DNA of 64,000 nucleotides from Actinoplanes octamycinicus (GCF_014205225.1 NZ_JACHNB010000001.1:7855501-7919500), one strand, 5' to 3'. Positions 52,589 through 62,150 are shown, counted from the first letter of the stretch. Made by a program: numbers and translations. The notes: generated from the sequence alone by a model not told the origin.

Positions 52589-53662
52589 TCAGCCGGCGAC
52601 GATCGCGCCCGGCCGGGCGACCCCGTCGCTCGGCGACGCCGCACGCCGGTGCGCCTCGGGCGGGTCCGCCGGGGTGTGGCGCAGGCCCAGGTAGGTGAGC
52701 AGCCCGACCGGGAGGATCAGCCAGCAGGAGAAGAGGCGGTAGGTGAGCACGGTGGCGGCCGCCACGGCCGGGGCGGCGCCCAGGCTCAGCGCGGTGACCA
52801 GGCTGGCCTCGACGAAACCCAGGCCGCCGGGGCTGAGCGGGATCTGCCCGACCACCTGGGCGATCAGGTAGGCGCCGCCGACTGTGCGCCAGCCGACCGG
52901 CAGCCCGCAGGCCTGGGCGGCGGCGATCAGGCAGAACGCGTCGGCGGCCCAGTTCAGCGCGGACCAGAGCAGGGCCGCGAGGCCGTCGCCGGGCCGGATC
53001 GAGCGGACCGCGACCACGGCCGCCGCCGCTTCCCGCCGGAGACGGGTGAGGAGAGGCCGGCCGGGGACCGGCCGCGAGTGGTCCGGGTTGGCTGACTTCG
53101 GCGTACGCGGCCGCGCACGCACCGCCGTGACCAGGGCGGACAGCACCACCACGGCGGCGGCCACGGCCTCGTAGGACGCCGCGTGCCACCAGCCGGCGAC
53201 GGCGGCCGGGCCGAACGCGCAGGCGCAGACCACGAGCAGCCCGGCGATCGAGGCGAGCAGCGACAGTGCGGTGACGGTGGCCGCGGTGGTGCCGGTGGCG
53301 CCGCGGCGGCGGTACTGCTGGACGGCGTAGGCGGCGGACATCGCGGAGCCGGCCGGCAGCACCAGGCTGATCGCCGAGCGGCTGCAGGTGATCGCCAGGG
53401 CGGCGCCCGGGCCGACGGTGACGCCGGCCGAGCGGAGCAGGCGGCGCTGCTGCATCGCGAAGGCCGCCTGGGAGACCGTCTGGGCGGTCAGCGCGGCGGC
53501 GATCCAGCGCCAGTCCGCCGTACCGAAAATGGCTCCGATGGCGTCCGGCGCCGGGAGGTGCCCGCGGACCGTGAGCACGACGGCGGCCGCGGCGGCCAGC
53601 ACCACAGCGGACCGTGACAGCCACCGCCATCGCCGGCCCACGCCCTCCCCGGTCTTCCGCAC
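52589..53662 (-). CDS. flippase-like/UPF0104 (LPG synthase TM region-like) membrane protein
   Basis: 357 residues from GTG 53662. Seven to eight hydrophobic helices with SRSAISLVLPAGSAMSAAYAVQQYRRRG and VVGQIPLSPGGLGFVEASLVTALSLGA, the conserved motifs of the lysylphosphatidylglycerol-synthase TM region/UPF0104 family (proposed lipid flippases). No C-terminal synthetase domain. Divergent from a TetR regulator. Confidence 0.87.
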   Translation of the reverse strand: MRKTGEGVGRRWRWLSRSAVVLAAAAAVVLTVRGHLPAPDAIGAIFGTADWRWIAAALTAQTVSQAAFAMQQRRLLRSAGVTVGPGAALAITCSRSAISLVLPAGSAMSAAYAVQQYRRRGATGTTAATVTALSLLASIAGLLVVCACAFGPAAVAGWWHAASYEAVAAAVVVLSALVTAVRARPRTPKSANPDHSRPVPGRPLLTRLRREAAAAVVAVRSIRPGDGLAALLWSALNWAADAFCLIAAAQACGLPVGWRTVGGAYLIAQVVGQIPLSPGGLGFVEASLVTALSLGAAPAVAAATVLTYRLFSCWLILPVGLLTYLGLRHTPADPPEAHRRAASPSDGVARPGAIVAG

Positions 53663-53706
53663 CTCATCAGGGTGCCGCGAAATTGCACATCGGGCAAGTT
53701 TGCACT

Positions 53707-53734
53707 TTGAGAATTGGATCACGCGGATTAGGGT
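53707..53734 (+). promoter_or_regulatory. promoter of TetR gene, probably leaderless
   Basis: TTGAGA (53707-53712) and TAGGGT (53729-53734) with 16-bp spacing. The GTG start is at 53741, so transcription would begin at or next to the start codon. Two direct TTGCAC repeats (53683-53688, 53700-53705) just upstream could be regulator sites. Confidence 0.55.
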
Positions 53735-53740
53735 TGCGGT

Positions 53741-54319
53741 GTGGAGGAGAACCTCGGGCTGCGTGAACGCAAGAAGATGGCCACCCGGATGGCGCTGCAC
53801 GAGGCGGCGGTCCGGCTGGCCGCCGAGCGCGGCGCGGACAACGTCACGATCGACGCCATCGCCGAGGCGGCCGGGGTCTCCCGGCGCACGTTCACGAACT
53901 ACTTCGCGAACAAGGAAGAGGTCTTCTACTACCGCGACGCCTACCGGATGAAGCGGCTCTGCGAGTCGATCCGCAAACAGCCGGCCGGCGATCCGTGGAC
54001 GGTGCTCACCGGCGCGGCCCTGGAGCTGCTGAGCGAGGCATCCGCGGAGACCGACATGTCCTGGGTGTCCGAGCGGCGCCGGCTCTACCAGGACCCGAAC
54101 CATCTGGCGCACCAGATCGCGGCCTACACGGCGATCGAGCGGGAGCTGGCCGCGGAGATCGCCGAGCGGGTCGGCGGGGCGGACGCGGAGCTGCGCGGGC
54201 GGGTCTTCGCGGCGAGCTTCATGACGGCGCTGCGGACCAGCGTGCAGTACTGGACCGAGCACCCGGAGACCTCGCTGCCGGAGACCTTCGGCAAGGTCGC
54301 CGCCCTGGTCCGGGCCTGA
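53741..54319 (+). CDS. TetR-family transcriptional regulator
   Basis: 192 residues. The DNA-binding region is MALHEAAVRLAAERGADNVTIDAIAEAAGVSRRTFTNYFANKEEV, a full TetR HTH. Ligand domain variable. Divergent from the flippase-like gene, a likely target. Confidence 0.92.
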   Translation: MEENLGLRERKKMATRMALHEAAVRLAAERGADNVTIDAIAEAAGVSRRTFTNYFANKEEVFYYRDAYRMKRLCESIRKQPAGDPWTVLTGAALELLSEASAETDMSWVSERRRLYQDPNHLAHQIAAYTAIERELAAEIAERVGGADAELRGRVFAASFMTALRTSVQYWTEHPETSLPETFGKVAALVRA

Positions 54320-54378
54320 TCGGGCGGACCTCCGCCGAAGCGGCCCGGGACCGATTCCGAGCGCGGTAGAACCGGCTG

Positions 54379-55425
54379 GTGCGGGTCGCCGTAGTGGGCA
54401 TGCCGGACTCGGCGGAGCGCGACAAACTGGTCCTGCTGCTGCACGGCATCCGCCGCGCCGGGCACACGCCGCTGCTGGTCGACGCCGACCTGTTCGCCTC
54501 CGGGGCGGTCCGCCTGGACGGGCCGGCGATCCGGGACGCCGCACCGGTGCGCCTGCCCCCGCTGACCGGCCGGCACCGGACCGTCGCCGGGCTGGTCGAG
54601 CGACTCAGCGTCGACGGGATCACCGGCGCGGCGCGGTCCCCGGGCGAGGCGATCGGGGTGGACGCGGTCTGGCCGGAGGCGCTGGACATCGGACGGCGGC
54701 TGGCGTTCGAGGGACTCTACCGGCAGATCGCCGCGGCACCGGTGCGGTCGCCGGCCGGCTCGTGGGAGTCGGTGCTGGCCACGATGTTCAAGCACCGGAT
54801 GCGGCGGCTGGTCGGACCGGGCGTCCGGCACGCGGTCGTCACCGCCCGCGACGACGCGGAGGCGGCGCGGCAGGCGGTGAGCCGCGGGGACGTGTGGGTG
54901 AAGGCGCCGGACGACACCCACGGGCACGGCGTCCACCACCTGTCCCCGGGCGAACCCGCCGTGCCCGCGGTCCGCAAGGCGCTGCGGCGCACCCCGGACG
55001 GCGAACTGTGCCTGATCGAGGAGGACATCCGCGGGCTGCTCGCCGACCCGGGCGGGCGCCCGCACCGGGCCGACCTGGCGGTGACCGTGCTGGACGGACG
55101 GATCCTGCAGGCCACCCTGCGGGTGCAGCCGGACCTGGCCGCGCCGACCAACAGCCGGCACGGCGGCGACTCCCTCCCGGTCGCGGTCGGATCGCTGCCG
55201 GTCGCGGTCCGCGAGATGGCGATCGGCGCGCTGGCCGCGACCCATTGCCGGTACGGCAGCGCGGACATCCTGGGCAGCGTCCCCGGTGACTCCGGGTTCA
55301 CCGTCGTCGACCCGGTCCCGCCCGCCGTCGGCGAGGTGAACAAGATGCCCGGCGGGCGGAGCCCGGGTTTCCTCGACCAGGTGGTGATGCCCCTGGTCGA
55401 GGCGGTGGTCAGCGCTTCGCGGTGA
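54379..55425 (+). CDS. ATP-grasp-like ligase, unknown substrate
   Basis: 348 residues from GTG 54379. N-terminal Rossmann-like part (RVAVVGMPDSAERDKLVLLLHGIRRAGHTPLLVDADLF), a central segment GDVWVKAPDDTHGHGVHHLSPG like the ATP-grasp lysine loop, LCLIEEDI (hinge), and the end DSGFTVVDPVPPAVGEVNKMPGGRSPG with Asp/Glu/Asn metal positions, as in RimK/glutathione-synthetase-like enzymes. It probably joins an amine or amino acid to a carboxylate. No precursor peptide recognised nearby. Convergent 17-bp overlap with the PEBP gene. Confidence 0.75.
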   Translation: MRVAVVGMPDSAERDKLVLLLHGIRRAGHTPLLVDADLFASGAVRLDGPAIRDAAPVRLPPLTGRHRTVAGLVERLSVDGITGAARSPGEAIGVDAVWPEALDIGRRLAFEGLYRQIAAAPVRSPAGSWESVLATMFKHRMRRLVGPGVRHAVVTARDDAEAARQAVSRGDVWVKAPDDTHGHGVHHLSPGEPAVPAVRKALRRTPDGELCLIEEDIRGLLADPGGRPHRADLAVTVLDGRILQATLRVQPDLAAPTNSRHGGDSLPVAVGSLPVAVREMAIGALAATHCRYGSADILGSVPGDSGFTVVDPVPPAVGEVNKMPGGRSPGFLDQVVMPLVEAVVSASR

Positions 55426-56005
55426 CGGTCATCCGGCCGTACGCCAGGATGTGCTCCCGCATCGTGAACATGGTCGCCGCCGGCGGGGTGGCGGCCGGCA
55501 GACCCAAGGTCGGCACGTCCAGGGCGTACACGGTGATCTCATAGTGGTGGGCGACGTCGCCGACGGGTGGGCACGGGCCCACGTACCCGAGCTGACCGGC
55601 GTCGTTGGTCCCCGCCACCGCACCCGCCGGGACCGCGCGGTCCAGGCTCCGGCTGGTGGCCGGCAGGTCCCACGCCAGCCAGTGCCAGAAGCCGCTGCCG
55701 GTGGGGGCGTCCGGGTCGTACATGGTGACCGCGAGGCTCCGCGTGCCGGCCGGCGCGCCGGACCAGGTCAGCCGGGGCTGCTCGTTGCTGCCGGTACAAC
55801 CGAAGCCATTGGCGAGGTCGTCCGCCGGGAACCGGGTGCGCACGTCGGGACTGCTGACCCGGAAGTGTCCCGCGCTCTGCGGGATGCCGTCCCGGACCTG
55901 GTGGTAGCCGAAGCCGCCATCATTTCCCCGGGGGGTGTGGTGGTAGCCGAAGGTGCCGGCGGCCAGGGCCGCGGCGCTGACGATTGCTGCTGCCGTTCGC
56001 ATCAT
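55409..56005 (-). CDS. secreted PEBP-family (YbhB/YbcL-like) protein
   Basis: 198 residues. Signal peptide MMRTAAAIVSAAALAAGTFG, then a PEBP domain: LTWSGAPAGTRSLAVTMYDPDAPTGSGFWHWLAWDLPATSRSL and YVGPCPPVGDVAHHYEITVYALD are family hallmarks (parts: DPDAPTGSGFWHW, GPCPP). Ligand pocket present; role unknown. Longer starts upstream would disrupt the signal peptide. Divergent from an XRE regulator with a long palindrome between. Confidence 0.88.
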   Translation of the reverse strand: MMRTAAAIVSAAALAAGTFGYHHTPRGNDGGFGYHQVRDGIPQSAGHFRVSSPDVRTRFPADDLANGFGCTGSNEQPRLTWSGAPAGTRSLAVTMYDPDAPTGSGFWHWLAWDLPATSRSLDRAVPAGAVAGTNDAGQLGYVGPCPPVGDVAHHYEITVYALDVPTLGLPAATPPAATMFTMREHILAYGRMTVTAKR

Positions 56006-56050
56006 GGCGACGACGATCGTCGCGCCGGCCGGGCGCGGGGAGGCCGTCCC

Positions 56051-56077
56051 GATCCTGGTGTTCCGAGTACCAGGATC
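56051..56077. promoter_or_regulatory. 27-bp palindromic operator
   Basis: GATCCTGGT (56051-56059) and ACCAGGATC (56069-56077) are perfect 9-bp arms separated by 9 bp, midway between the PEBP and XRE-regulator genes. Probably the regulator's own binding site. Confidence 0.65.
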
Positions 56078-56118
56078 AGCCGTCGACATCAGCGGCCCAC
56101 CGGCCGAGGATGGACGCC

Positions 56119-56967
56119 ATGACGGTGGGTGAACGACGGGTCGAGCTGGCCGGGTTCCTGCGAGCCCGGCGCGAGCAGCTGACCCCGGCGGACGTCGGGC
56201 TGCCGGCCGGACCACGGCGGCGGACCCCGGGACTGCGCCGGCAGGAGGTCGCCCAGCTCGCCGCGGTCAGTGTCGAGTGGTACACCCGGCTGGAGCAGGG
56301 CCGGGTCGGGGTGGCCGGGGCGACCGTGCTGGACTCGCTGGCGGCGGCGCTGCGACTGTCCGAGGCGCAGCGCCGGCACCTGCACCTGATCGCCCGGGGC
56401 GAGGCGCCGGCCATGCGGCACGAGCCGGCGCCGGTCCGGGCGTCGCTGCGGGCGGTGCTGGACGGGATGCCGCTGCTGCCGGCGTACGTGGTGGACTTCC
56501 GGTTCGACGTGCTGGCCGCGAACCCGGCCGCGGCCGCCCTGTTCGGGCCGGGGTTCGGCACCGGGCTCACGGCGAACACCGCCCGCGCGCTGTTCCTCGA
56601 CGACCGGATGCGCGACAGCCAGCTGGACTGGCCGCGGATCGCCCGGGAGATGGTCGGCAACCTGCGCGCCAACCTGGCCCGGCACCCCGGCGACGGCCGC
56701 CTGCGGGAGGTGATCGACGAGCTGCGCCGGTCCAGCGCCGACTTCGCCGACTGGTGGCGCGACCAGACGGTCGCCGAGCGCACCCACGGCCGCAAGCGGA
56801 TCCAGCACCCGGAGGCCGGGCCGCTGACCGTCTGCTACGACGTGCTGGGCAGCCGGGACGGCGCCGACCAGTACCTGTTCACGATCACCCCGGCCGGTCC
56901 GGCCGACGAGCGGAAACTGCGCGAGCTGATCACCCGGCACAGCCGTTTCCGGCTGGCCGCGATCTGA
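56119..56967 (+). CDS. XRE-family regulator with MmyB-like ligand domain
   Basis: 282 residues. HTH (LAGFLRARREQLTPADVGLPAGPRRRTPGLRRQEVAQLAAVSVEWYTRLEQGR), then the MmyB-like domain (about 100-280: AYVVDFRFDVLAANPAAAALFG, FADWWRDQTVAERTHGRKRIQHPEAGPLTVCYDVL). Such regulators typically control adjacent oxidoreductases or secreted proteins. ATG 56119 preferred; 56110 possible. Confidence 0.92.
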   Translation: MTVGERRVELAGFLRARREQLTPADVGLPAGPRRRTPGLRRQEVAQLAAVSVEWYTRLEQGRVGVAGATVLDSLAAALRLSEAQRRHLHLIARGEAPAMRHEPAPVRASLRAVLDGMPLLPAYVVDFRFDVLAANPAAAALFGPGFGTGLTANTARALFLDDRMRDSQLDWPRIAREMVGNLRANLARHPGDGRLREVIDELRRSSADFADWWRDQTVAERTHGRKRIQHPEAGPLTVCYDVLGSRDGADQYLFTITPAGPADERKLRELITRHSRFRLAAI

Positions 56968-57094
56968 ATTCCGGAAAGCGCCCGGGTTAACGGCAGGAAC
57001 CGTCTCGGAAAAAAGGATCATGAATGCGGTACGGCCGTTTGCGCCGGACCATTCCTGTGCCACCCTGATGGGCCGGATCGGGGGCAGGAGAACC

Positions 57095-58156
57095 ATGAGC
57101 AGACGCGTCTTCGTTCACGTCGGGGCGCCGAAGACCGGCAGCACCTTCGTGCAGAACGTGCTGTGGCGCAACCGGGAGAGGCTCCGGCGCGCCGGCATCC
57201 TGCTGCCGGCCACCCGCGCCGATCAGGACCAGGCGATGACCGACCTGCGCCAGGTGCCCTGGCGGGACCCGGACGCCACCTGGACCTGGGACATGCTGGT
57301 CGAGCAGGCCGCCAAGTGGCCCGGTGACGTGATCATCACGAACGAGGGGCTGGGCGGGGCGACCGCCGCGCAGGCCGCCCGGGCGGTGCACAGCCTGGCG
57401 CCGGCCGAGGTGCACGTGATCGTGGTCGGCCGGGACCTGTGGCGGACGCTGCCGTCGATGTGGCAGGAGAACGTCAAGTCGCGCAGCGTCGGCAGTTTCG
57501 AGACCTTCCTCAGCGCCATCGAGCGGGGCAAGAACGACGCCTTCTGGAACCACACCGCGAACCGGATGCTGCGGCACTGGGGCGATCAGGTGCCGGCCGA
57601 GCGCCGCCATCTGATCACGGTGCCGCCGCCCGGCGCGCCGCACCTGCTGCTGTGGGAACGGTTCGCCGGGGTGACCGGCATTCCGGAGGGGCTCTGCGAG
57701 ATCGTCGAGGAGCCGGCCAACCGGTCGCTCGGGGCGGTCGAGATCGAGCTGCTGCGGCGGCTCAACCGGCAACTCGGGGACCGTTTTCCGTACCGCACGC
57801 CGTACCGGAGGAATGTCTTGCAGCATCTCGTCGGTCCGGTGCTCAAGCAGGGGAGCAACGAGCTGCGATTCGGCATCGGGATGGAGCGGGCCGGCTGGAT
57901 CCTGGATCTGACCGAGCAGCGCATCAAGGAACTCGAGGAATATCCCTGCCACGTGGTCGGGGATCTCGACGAATTGCGCCCGGCGGGGATGACGGAAACG
58001 GTTTCCCCGGATGTGGTGACCGACTCGCAGATGCTCGAGGCGGCGATCGAGGCGCTGATCGGGATGATCGGGTACGCCGACGGGTTGCACGAGCGCGCCC
58101 ACCGGAACCTGGTCACCCGGATCAAAGGCCGGTTGACCCGCCGTTTCGTAGGGTAG
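57095..58156 (+). CDS. sulfotransferase-like protein (PAPS-binding fold)
   Basis: 353 residues; RBS GGAG 8 bases before ATG. HVGAPKTGSTFVQNVLWRNRERL is the 5'-phosphosulfate loop of sulfotransferases (PKTGST), and VHVIVVGRDLWRTLPSMWQENVK matches the 3'-phosphate-binding strand/helix (RDxxxxxxSxW). The acceptor is unknown. C-terminal helices (about 300-353) are typical for bacterial members. Encoded alone; neighbours do not suggest a pathway. Confidence 0.85.
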   Translation: MSRRVFVHVGAPKTGSTFVQNVLWRNRERLRRAGILLPATRADQDQAMTDLRQVPWRDPDATWTWDMLVEQAAKWPGDVIITNEGLGGATAAQAARAVHSLAPAEVHVIVVGRDLWRTLPSMWQENVKSRSVGSFETFLSAIERGKNDAFWNHTANRMLRHWGDQVPAERRHLITVPPPGAPHLLLWERFAGVTGIPEGLCEIVEEPANRSLGAVEIELLRRLNRQLGDRFPYRTPYRRNVLQHLVGPVLKQGSNELRFGIGMERAGWILDLTEQRIKELEEYPCHVVGDLDELRPAGMTETVSPDVVTDSQMLEAAIEALIGMIGYADGLHERAHRNLVTRIKGRLTRRFVG

Positions 58157-58302
58157 TCGCATTGCAACCACGGAGTGTGATCGCGATCGGCGCATAACTA
58201 TGCGGTGCGCCGTTTCAGCCAGGGCAGATCGGACGTACGGTGCATCACACTGCGCTACCCCACACCGGAAACCGCAACCGTCGGCCGGTAGCCTCCCGCA
58301 CC

Positions 58303-58785
58303 ATGCGTGGATCCACCATCGCAGCTGTCGCCACGTGCACCCTCCTGGCGATCACCGGCTGCGCTAAGACCGATGACAACGCTCCTGTCGCCACCGCGGG
58401 CGGAGCGGCCAACGTGGCCGGCCTCGACAAGGGCACCGCCGCCGCCTGCACCCTCGCGGAGCAGGCCACCAAGGGCGAGGACGGCCGCGACCTGGACCTG
58501 GCCACCGCCAAGGACATCGTCGCCGTGGGCAGCACCTCGAAGAGCACCATCATCACGGCCGCCACCGACGTGCTCGCCGCCAGCCTGGCCAAGGCGCAGG
58601 CCGCGGCCGGCAACCCGGACGAGGCGGTGCTGGTCGCCGAGGTCAGCTCGTCGATCCTGAAGGTGCGGACGGCCTGCCAGGACACCGACGCGGTCAAGGC
58701 GAGCATCACCAAGGCCAGCAAGGACACCGGCGAGACCGGCGCGACCAGCGACAGCACCTCGGCCACCGACGGCAAGGTCAACTGA
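58303..58785 (+). CDS. putative lipoprotein, unknown
   Basis: 160 residues. Signal peptide with lipobox LAITGC (Cys about residue 20), so lipid-anchored outside. The mature part is Ala/Thr/Asp-rich and helical, with a Cys pair (AACTLAE, RTACQDTD). An earlier ATG at 58240 would bury the signal peptide. No function assigned. Confidence 0.75.
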   Translation: MRGSTIAAVATCTLLAITGCAKTDDNAPVATAGGAANVAGLDKGTAAACTLAEQATKGEDGRDLDLATAKDIVAVGSTSKSTIITAATDVLAASLAKAQAAAGNPDEAVLVAEVSSSILKVRTACQDTDAVKASITKASKDTGETGATSDSTSATDGKVN

Positions 58786-58886
58786 GCGGGTCCGCAGTCC
58801 GAGCATTCCCCTGACGGGCCGGGGGCCGTCCTCAGCGATCCCCGGCCTGCCTGATTTCTGTCGTACCGCTCCCCTAGTGTCGCCGC

Positions 58887-59264
58887 ATGGTCGACATCGA
58901 GGTGCGTGCCCGGATCACCGGTCGGTCCGGCGAGCTGCCCGCCGTGCTGGTCCGGCTGGCCGCGGAGCGGACGACGGCGGGTGAGCTGATCCGGCGCGCG
59001 GTCGAGGAGCAGGTCCGTCTCCTGCGCGCCGACGCGGCACACTGCCTGCGGGTGCTCGACCAGCACTATCCCTGCGACGTCGCCGATCCGGCGCGCGCCT
59101 TGGACGTCGAGGCCGAGGTGCTGCGGGCGCAGCGGGCCTTCGAGCACGGCCAGTTCACCCTCTTCGCGGGCGGCCGCCAGATCACCGGGCTCGACGCGGA
59201 GGTCGTCGTGCGGATCGGTGAGCCGGTCACGTTCCTGCGGCTGGTCGCCCTGGCCGGTGGCTGA
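58887..59264 (+). CDS. unknown 125-residue partner of DUF4132-type protein
   Basis: Soluble protein with an N-terminal beta strand (MVDIEVRARITG), a helical core (GELIRRAVEEQVRLLRADAAHCLRVLDQHY) and a C-terminal stretch (TLFAGGRQITGLDAEVVVRIGEPVTFLRLVALAGG). No family recognised. It ends 2 bp before the start of the 880-residue gene, so the two are translationally linked and probably work together. Confidence 0.8.
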   Translation: MVDIEVRARITGRSGELPAVLVRLAAERTTAGELIRRAVEEQVRLLRADAAHCLRVLDQHYPCDVADPARALDVEAEVLRAQRAFEHGQFTLFAGGRQITGLDAEVVVRIGEPVTFLRLVALAGG

Positions 59265-59266
59265 CC

Positions 59267-61909
59267 GTGGAGATGCGACCGCTGATCGGGCCCGAGCACC
59301 ACGGGGTCGTCGAGGAGGCCCGCGAGGACCTGCGCCGCCTGGCCGATCGGGCGCGAGCCGCCGGCCGGGCCGGTGACCCGAGCGCGCTGTGGGCCGTCGC
59401 CGACGAGATCCGGATCCGTGTCGAGCAGGTCGACCGCCTGTGGATCGGCGACCTCGAGTGGAGCATCGGCACCGTCCTCGCCGAGCTGGACACGATCTAC
59501 GACGCCGCGTTCCCGATCGGCGACCCGGGCGACGTCGCCGGGCTGCTCACCGCGCCGTGGCCGTCGGCCCGGCGCAAGGAGCTGCTCGCCGCGGTGCTGG
59601 GCCGCGACCACTACGGCCGGGTGGACCTGGACCAGGTGGCCGAGCAGGCGCTCGCGGTCGTCGACCTGCGCCTGCTGCGCGCGCTGGTGCTCGACCGGTT
59701 CGGCGCCCCGCGTTCGCGCGACCTGCTGGTCCGGATCCTGGCGACCCTGCACGACCACGGGCGGTTGGACAGCCGCCTGGTCGACCGCGCGCACGTCATC
59801 GACGAGTATTTCGGGTACGGGCTGGTCACCGACCCGCCGACACCGTTCACCGCGGCGATCCGCGACCACCTCGACGAGCTGACCTGGCGGCTGGTCACCG
59901 GCCCGATCCCGGTCGATCGGTACAAGGTGCCGGACCGGCCGGGCCCGCGCGGGCTGCGCTTCGTCGAGCTGGCGATGACCTGGTCCGGCGATCCGGCGAT
60001 CGCCCGCGTCCTCGGCGCCGCCGAGCTCACCGAGGCCGAGCGAGCCCGCCTGCTCGACCTGCTCCGTGACCGGCCGCTCGCGGACCGGCAGCGGGTCTAC
60101 CAGTGGCGGCTGGCCGCCGGGGACGCCGACGCGCTGGCTCCGCTGACCGGGCTGGACCGGTCCGCGCGGCTGGTCCGGCTGATCCGGGCGATGCCGGAGG
60201 GCCACGAGGCGGTCCGCCACGACCGTGCCGCGATCCTGGCCGCGGTCGACCAGTCCGGCCCGGACGCCACCCGCCGGTTCCTGGAGCTGGAGCCGAACGA
60301 GGTGGTCTCCGCCGCCCTCGGCGACAATCGGGCCGCCGTGCTGAAACGCGTCAAGAACAACGCGTTGCGGGGCATCGCCGCCTTCGGCATGCTCCCGCTG
60401 GCCGAGGGCGAGACGGTGCTCGACCGCTACCTGGCGTTGCGCGAGTCGGCGAAAAAGGGGGCCAAGCTCGGGCCGAACCGGAAGCATTCGCACGCCGCCG
60501 CGATCGACGTCGCGCTGGATCACCTGGCCCAGGTGGCCGGCTTCCCGGACCCGAGCCGCCTGGAGTGGGACTGCGAGGCCCGCCTGGTCAGCGAGACGCC
60601 GACGGCGGCGCGGGCCGGGGATTACCGGCTGGAGCTGCGGTTCGACGGCGCCGACCCGGTGCTGGCGGTCAGCCGGTCCGGCAAGGAGCTGAGGTCGGTG
60701 CCCGCGGCGGTCCGCGCCGAGCCGTCCTATCAGGAGTTGCGCGCGCATCAGGAGCGGCTGCGGGACCAGGCCCGGCGGATGCGGACCGGCCTGCTGGAGC
60801 GCCTGGTCGCCACCGGCGGCACGCTGCAGCCGGAGGAGCTGGGCCGTCTCCGCTCACTCCCGGCAGGCGCGGCGATGCTGCCGGGCCTGCTCTGGCGCGA
60901 CCGGTCCGGCACGATCGGCCTGCTCGATCAGCTCGACCCGACGGGCCCGATCACCGCGGTCCACCCGGTCGAGCTGCTCGCCCCGACCGCCGGCGCCGCG
61001 CCTCCTCCGCCCGGCCGCCAGCTTCCGAACACCCCGCAATCCCACACCGGCTGGGCACCGACCGCCTCACCACCCGCACCCACTCTCCGGCCCCACGACG
61101 ACCGCAGATCGGGCGACGTCGACCGTGGGCTTGCCTGGTGGCAGGCGGAGGTTGTCCGGCGGCGGCTGCGGCAGCCGGTGAAGCAGCTTTTTCGCGAGGT
61201 CTATGTGCTGACCCCGGCGGAGCGGGAGTCGGTCGACTTGTCGTACCGGTTCGCCGGGCACGTGGTGGCCGGGAAGGTCGCCGGGCAGCTTCTCTCCGCG
61301 CGCGGGTGGACGCTGAACGGCGAGTATGACGACTACGGCGCGGTCCGCCCGGCCGGCGACGGGTTGACCGCGGCGCTGCGATGCGACATGCACGGGTATT
61401 TCGGGTTGGCCGAGGTCGAGTTCGGGGCGCTCTGCTTCCTGCGGGACAACTGGCCGATGGCGCTGGAAGATGTTCCACCGGTGGTGTTCTCCGAGGTGAT
61501 GCGCGATCTCGATCTGGCGGTCTCGGTCGCCGGGACCGGCGTGCGAGCCCACGAATCGCCCGCGCAGGCAGCGTCCCGGGCGCAGCTGCTCGCCGCGCTG
61601 ATCTCCGACCTGGGCCTGACCCGGGTGACGATCGACGGCGGCTCAGCGGTGGTCCGGGGCAGCCGCGCCACCTACCGAGTGCATCTGACCAGCGGCAGCA
61701 TCCACGTGGAGCCGGCCGGTTACCTGTGTGTGGTGCCGGCCGGGTTCGGGGCGAGTGCGCACCGCCGGCTGTTCCTGCCGTTCGCCGACGAGGACCGGAT
61801 GACCAGCGTCATCCTCAGCAAGATCCTGCTGCTGAACGAGGACGAGAAGATCACCGACAAGTCGATCCTGACCCAGCTGCAGCACCTCGCCCCTGCCAGC
61901 CCCAGCTGA
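59267..61909 (+). CDS. large DUF4132/DUF7737-type protein
   Basis: 880 residues from GTG 59267. N-terminal 500 residues are helical, partly HEAT-like. A Pro-rich linker (about 565-620) precedes a C-terminal domain with WWQAEVVRRRLRQPVKQLFREVYVLTPAERES, YRFAGHVVAGKVAGQLL and the very conserved ending GSIHVEPAGYLCVVP..FLPFADEDRMTSVILSKILLLNEDEKITDKSIL, which I associate with DUF4132-type proteins. Function unknown; some relatives sit in stress or molybdate (MolR) contexts. Forms an operon with the 125-residue gene. Confidence 0.85.
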   Translation: MEMRPLIGPEHHGVVEEAREDLRRLADRARAAGRAGDPSALWAVADEIRIRVEQVDRLWIGDLEWSIGTVLAELDTIYDAAFPIGDPGDVAGLLTAPWPSARRKELLAAVLGRDHYGRVDLDQVAEQALAVVDLRLLRALVLDRFGAPRSRDLLVRILATLHDHGRLDSRLVDRAHVIDEYFGYGLVTDPPTPFTAAIRDHLDELTWRLVTGPIPVDRYKVPDRPGPRGLRFVELAMTWSGDPAIARVLGAAELTEAERARLLDLLRDRPLADRQRVYQWRLAAGDADALAPLTGLDRSARLVRLIRAMPEGHEAVRHDRAAILAAVDQSGPDATRRFLELEPNEVVSAALGDNRAAVLKRVKNNALRGIAAFGMLPLAEGETVLDRYLALRESAKKGAKLGPNRKHSHAAAIDVALDHLAQVAGFPDPSRLEWDCEARLVSETPTAARAGDYRLELRFDGADPVLAVSRSGKELRSVPAAVRAEPSYQELRAHQERLRDQARRMRTGLLERLVATGGTLQPEELGRLRSLPAGAAMLPGLLWRDRSGTIGLLDQLDPTGPITAVHPVELLAPTAGAAPPPPGRQLPNTPQSHTGWAPTASPPAPTLRPHDDRRSGDVDRGLAWWQAEVVRRRLRQPVKQLFREVYVLTPAERESVDLSYRFAGHVVAGKVAGQLLSARGWTLNGEYDDYGAVRPAGDGLTAALRCDMHGYFGLAEVEFGALCFLRDNWPMALEDVPPVVFSEVMRDLDLAVSVAGTGVRAHESPAQAASRAQLLAALISDLGLTRVTIDGGSAVVRGSRATYRVHLTSGSIHVEPAGYLCVVPAGFGASAHRRLFLPFADEDRMTSVILSKILLLNEDEKITDKSILTQLQHLAPASPS

Positions 61910-62150
61910 AGCGTCTCGCCTCGGAGGCGCCGTCTCGCCGCGAACGAGCCTGATTGAAGCGCCCCGCTCGGACATCCCGCCTCGCTCCGGGCAGCCCTGG
62001 CTGGAGTGCCTGGCCCGGACACAGCATCCGGAATGATTAGTCCGGCCCGGCATCGACGCTCGCCGATCGTGGCGGAAGTCGGCACGGTTCGATGCGACGT
62101 CCCGCCCCGAGGGCGATCTCCGGCGGCGCGGCGCGGCCTATGGTCGGCCC

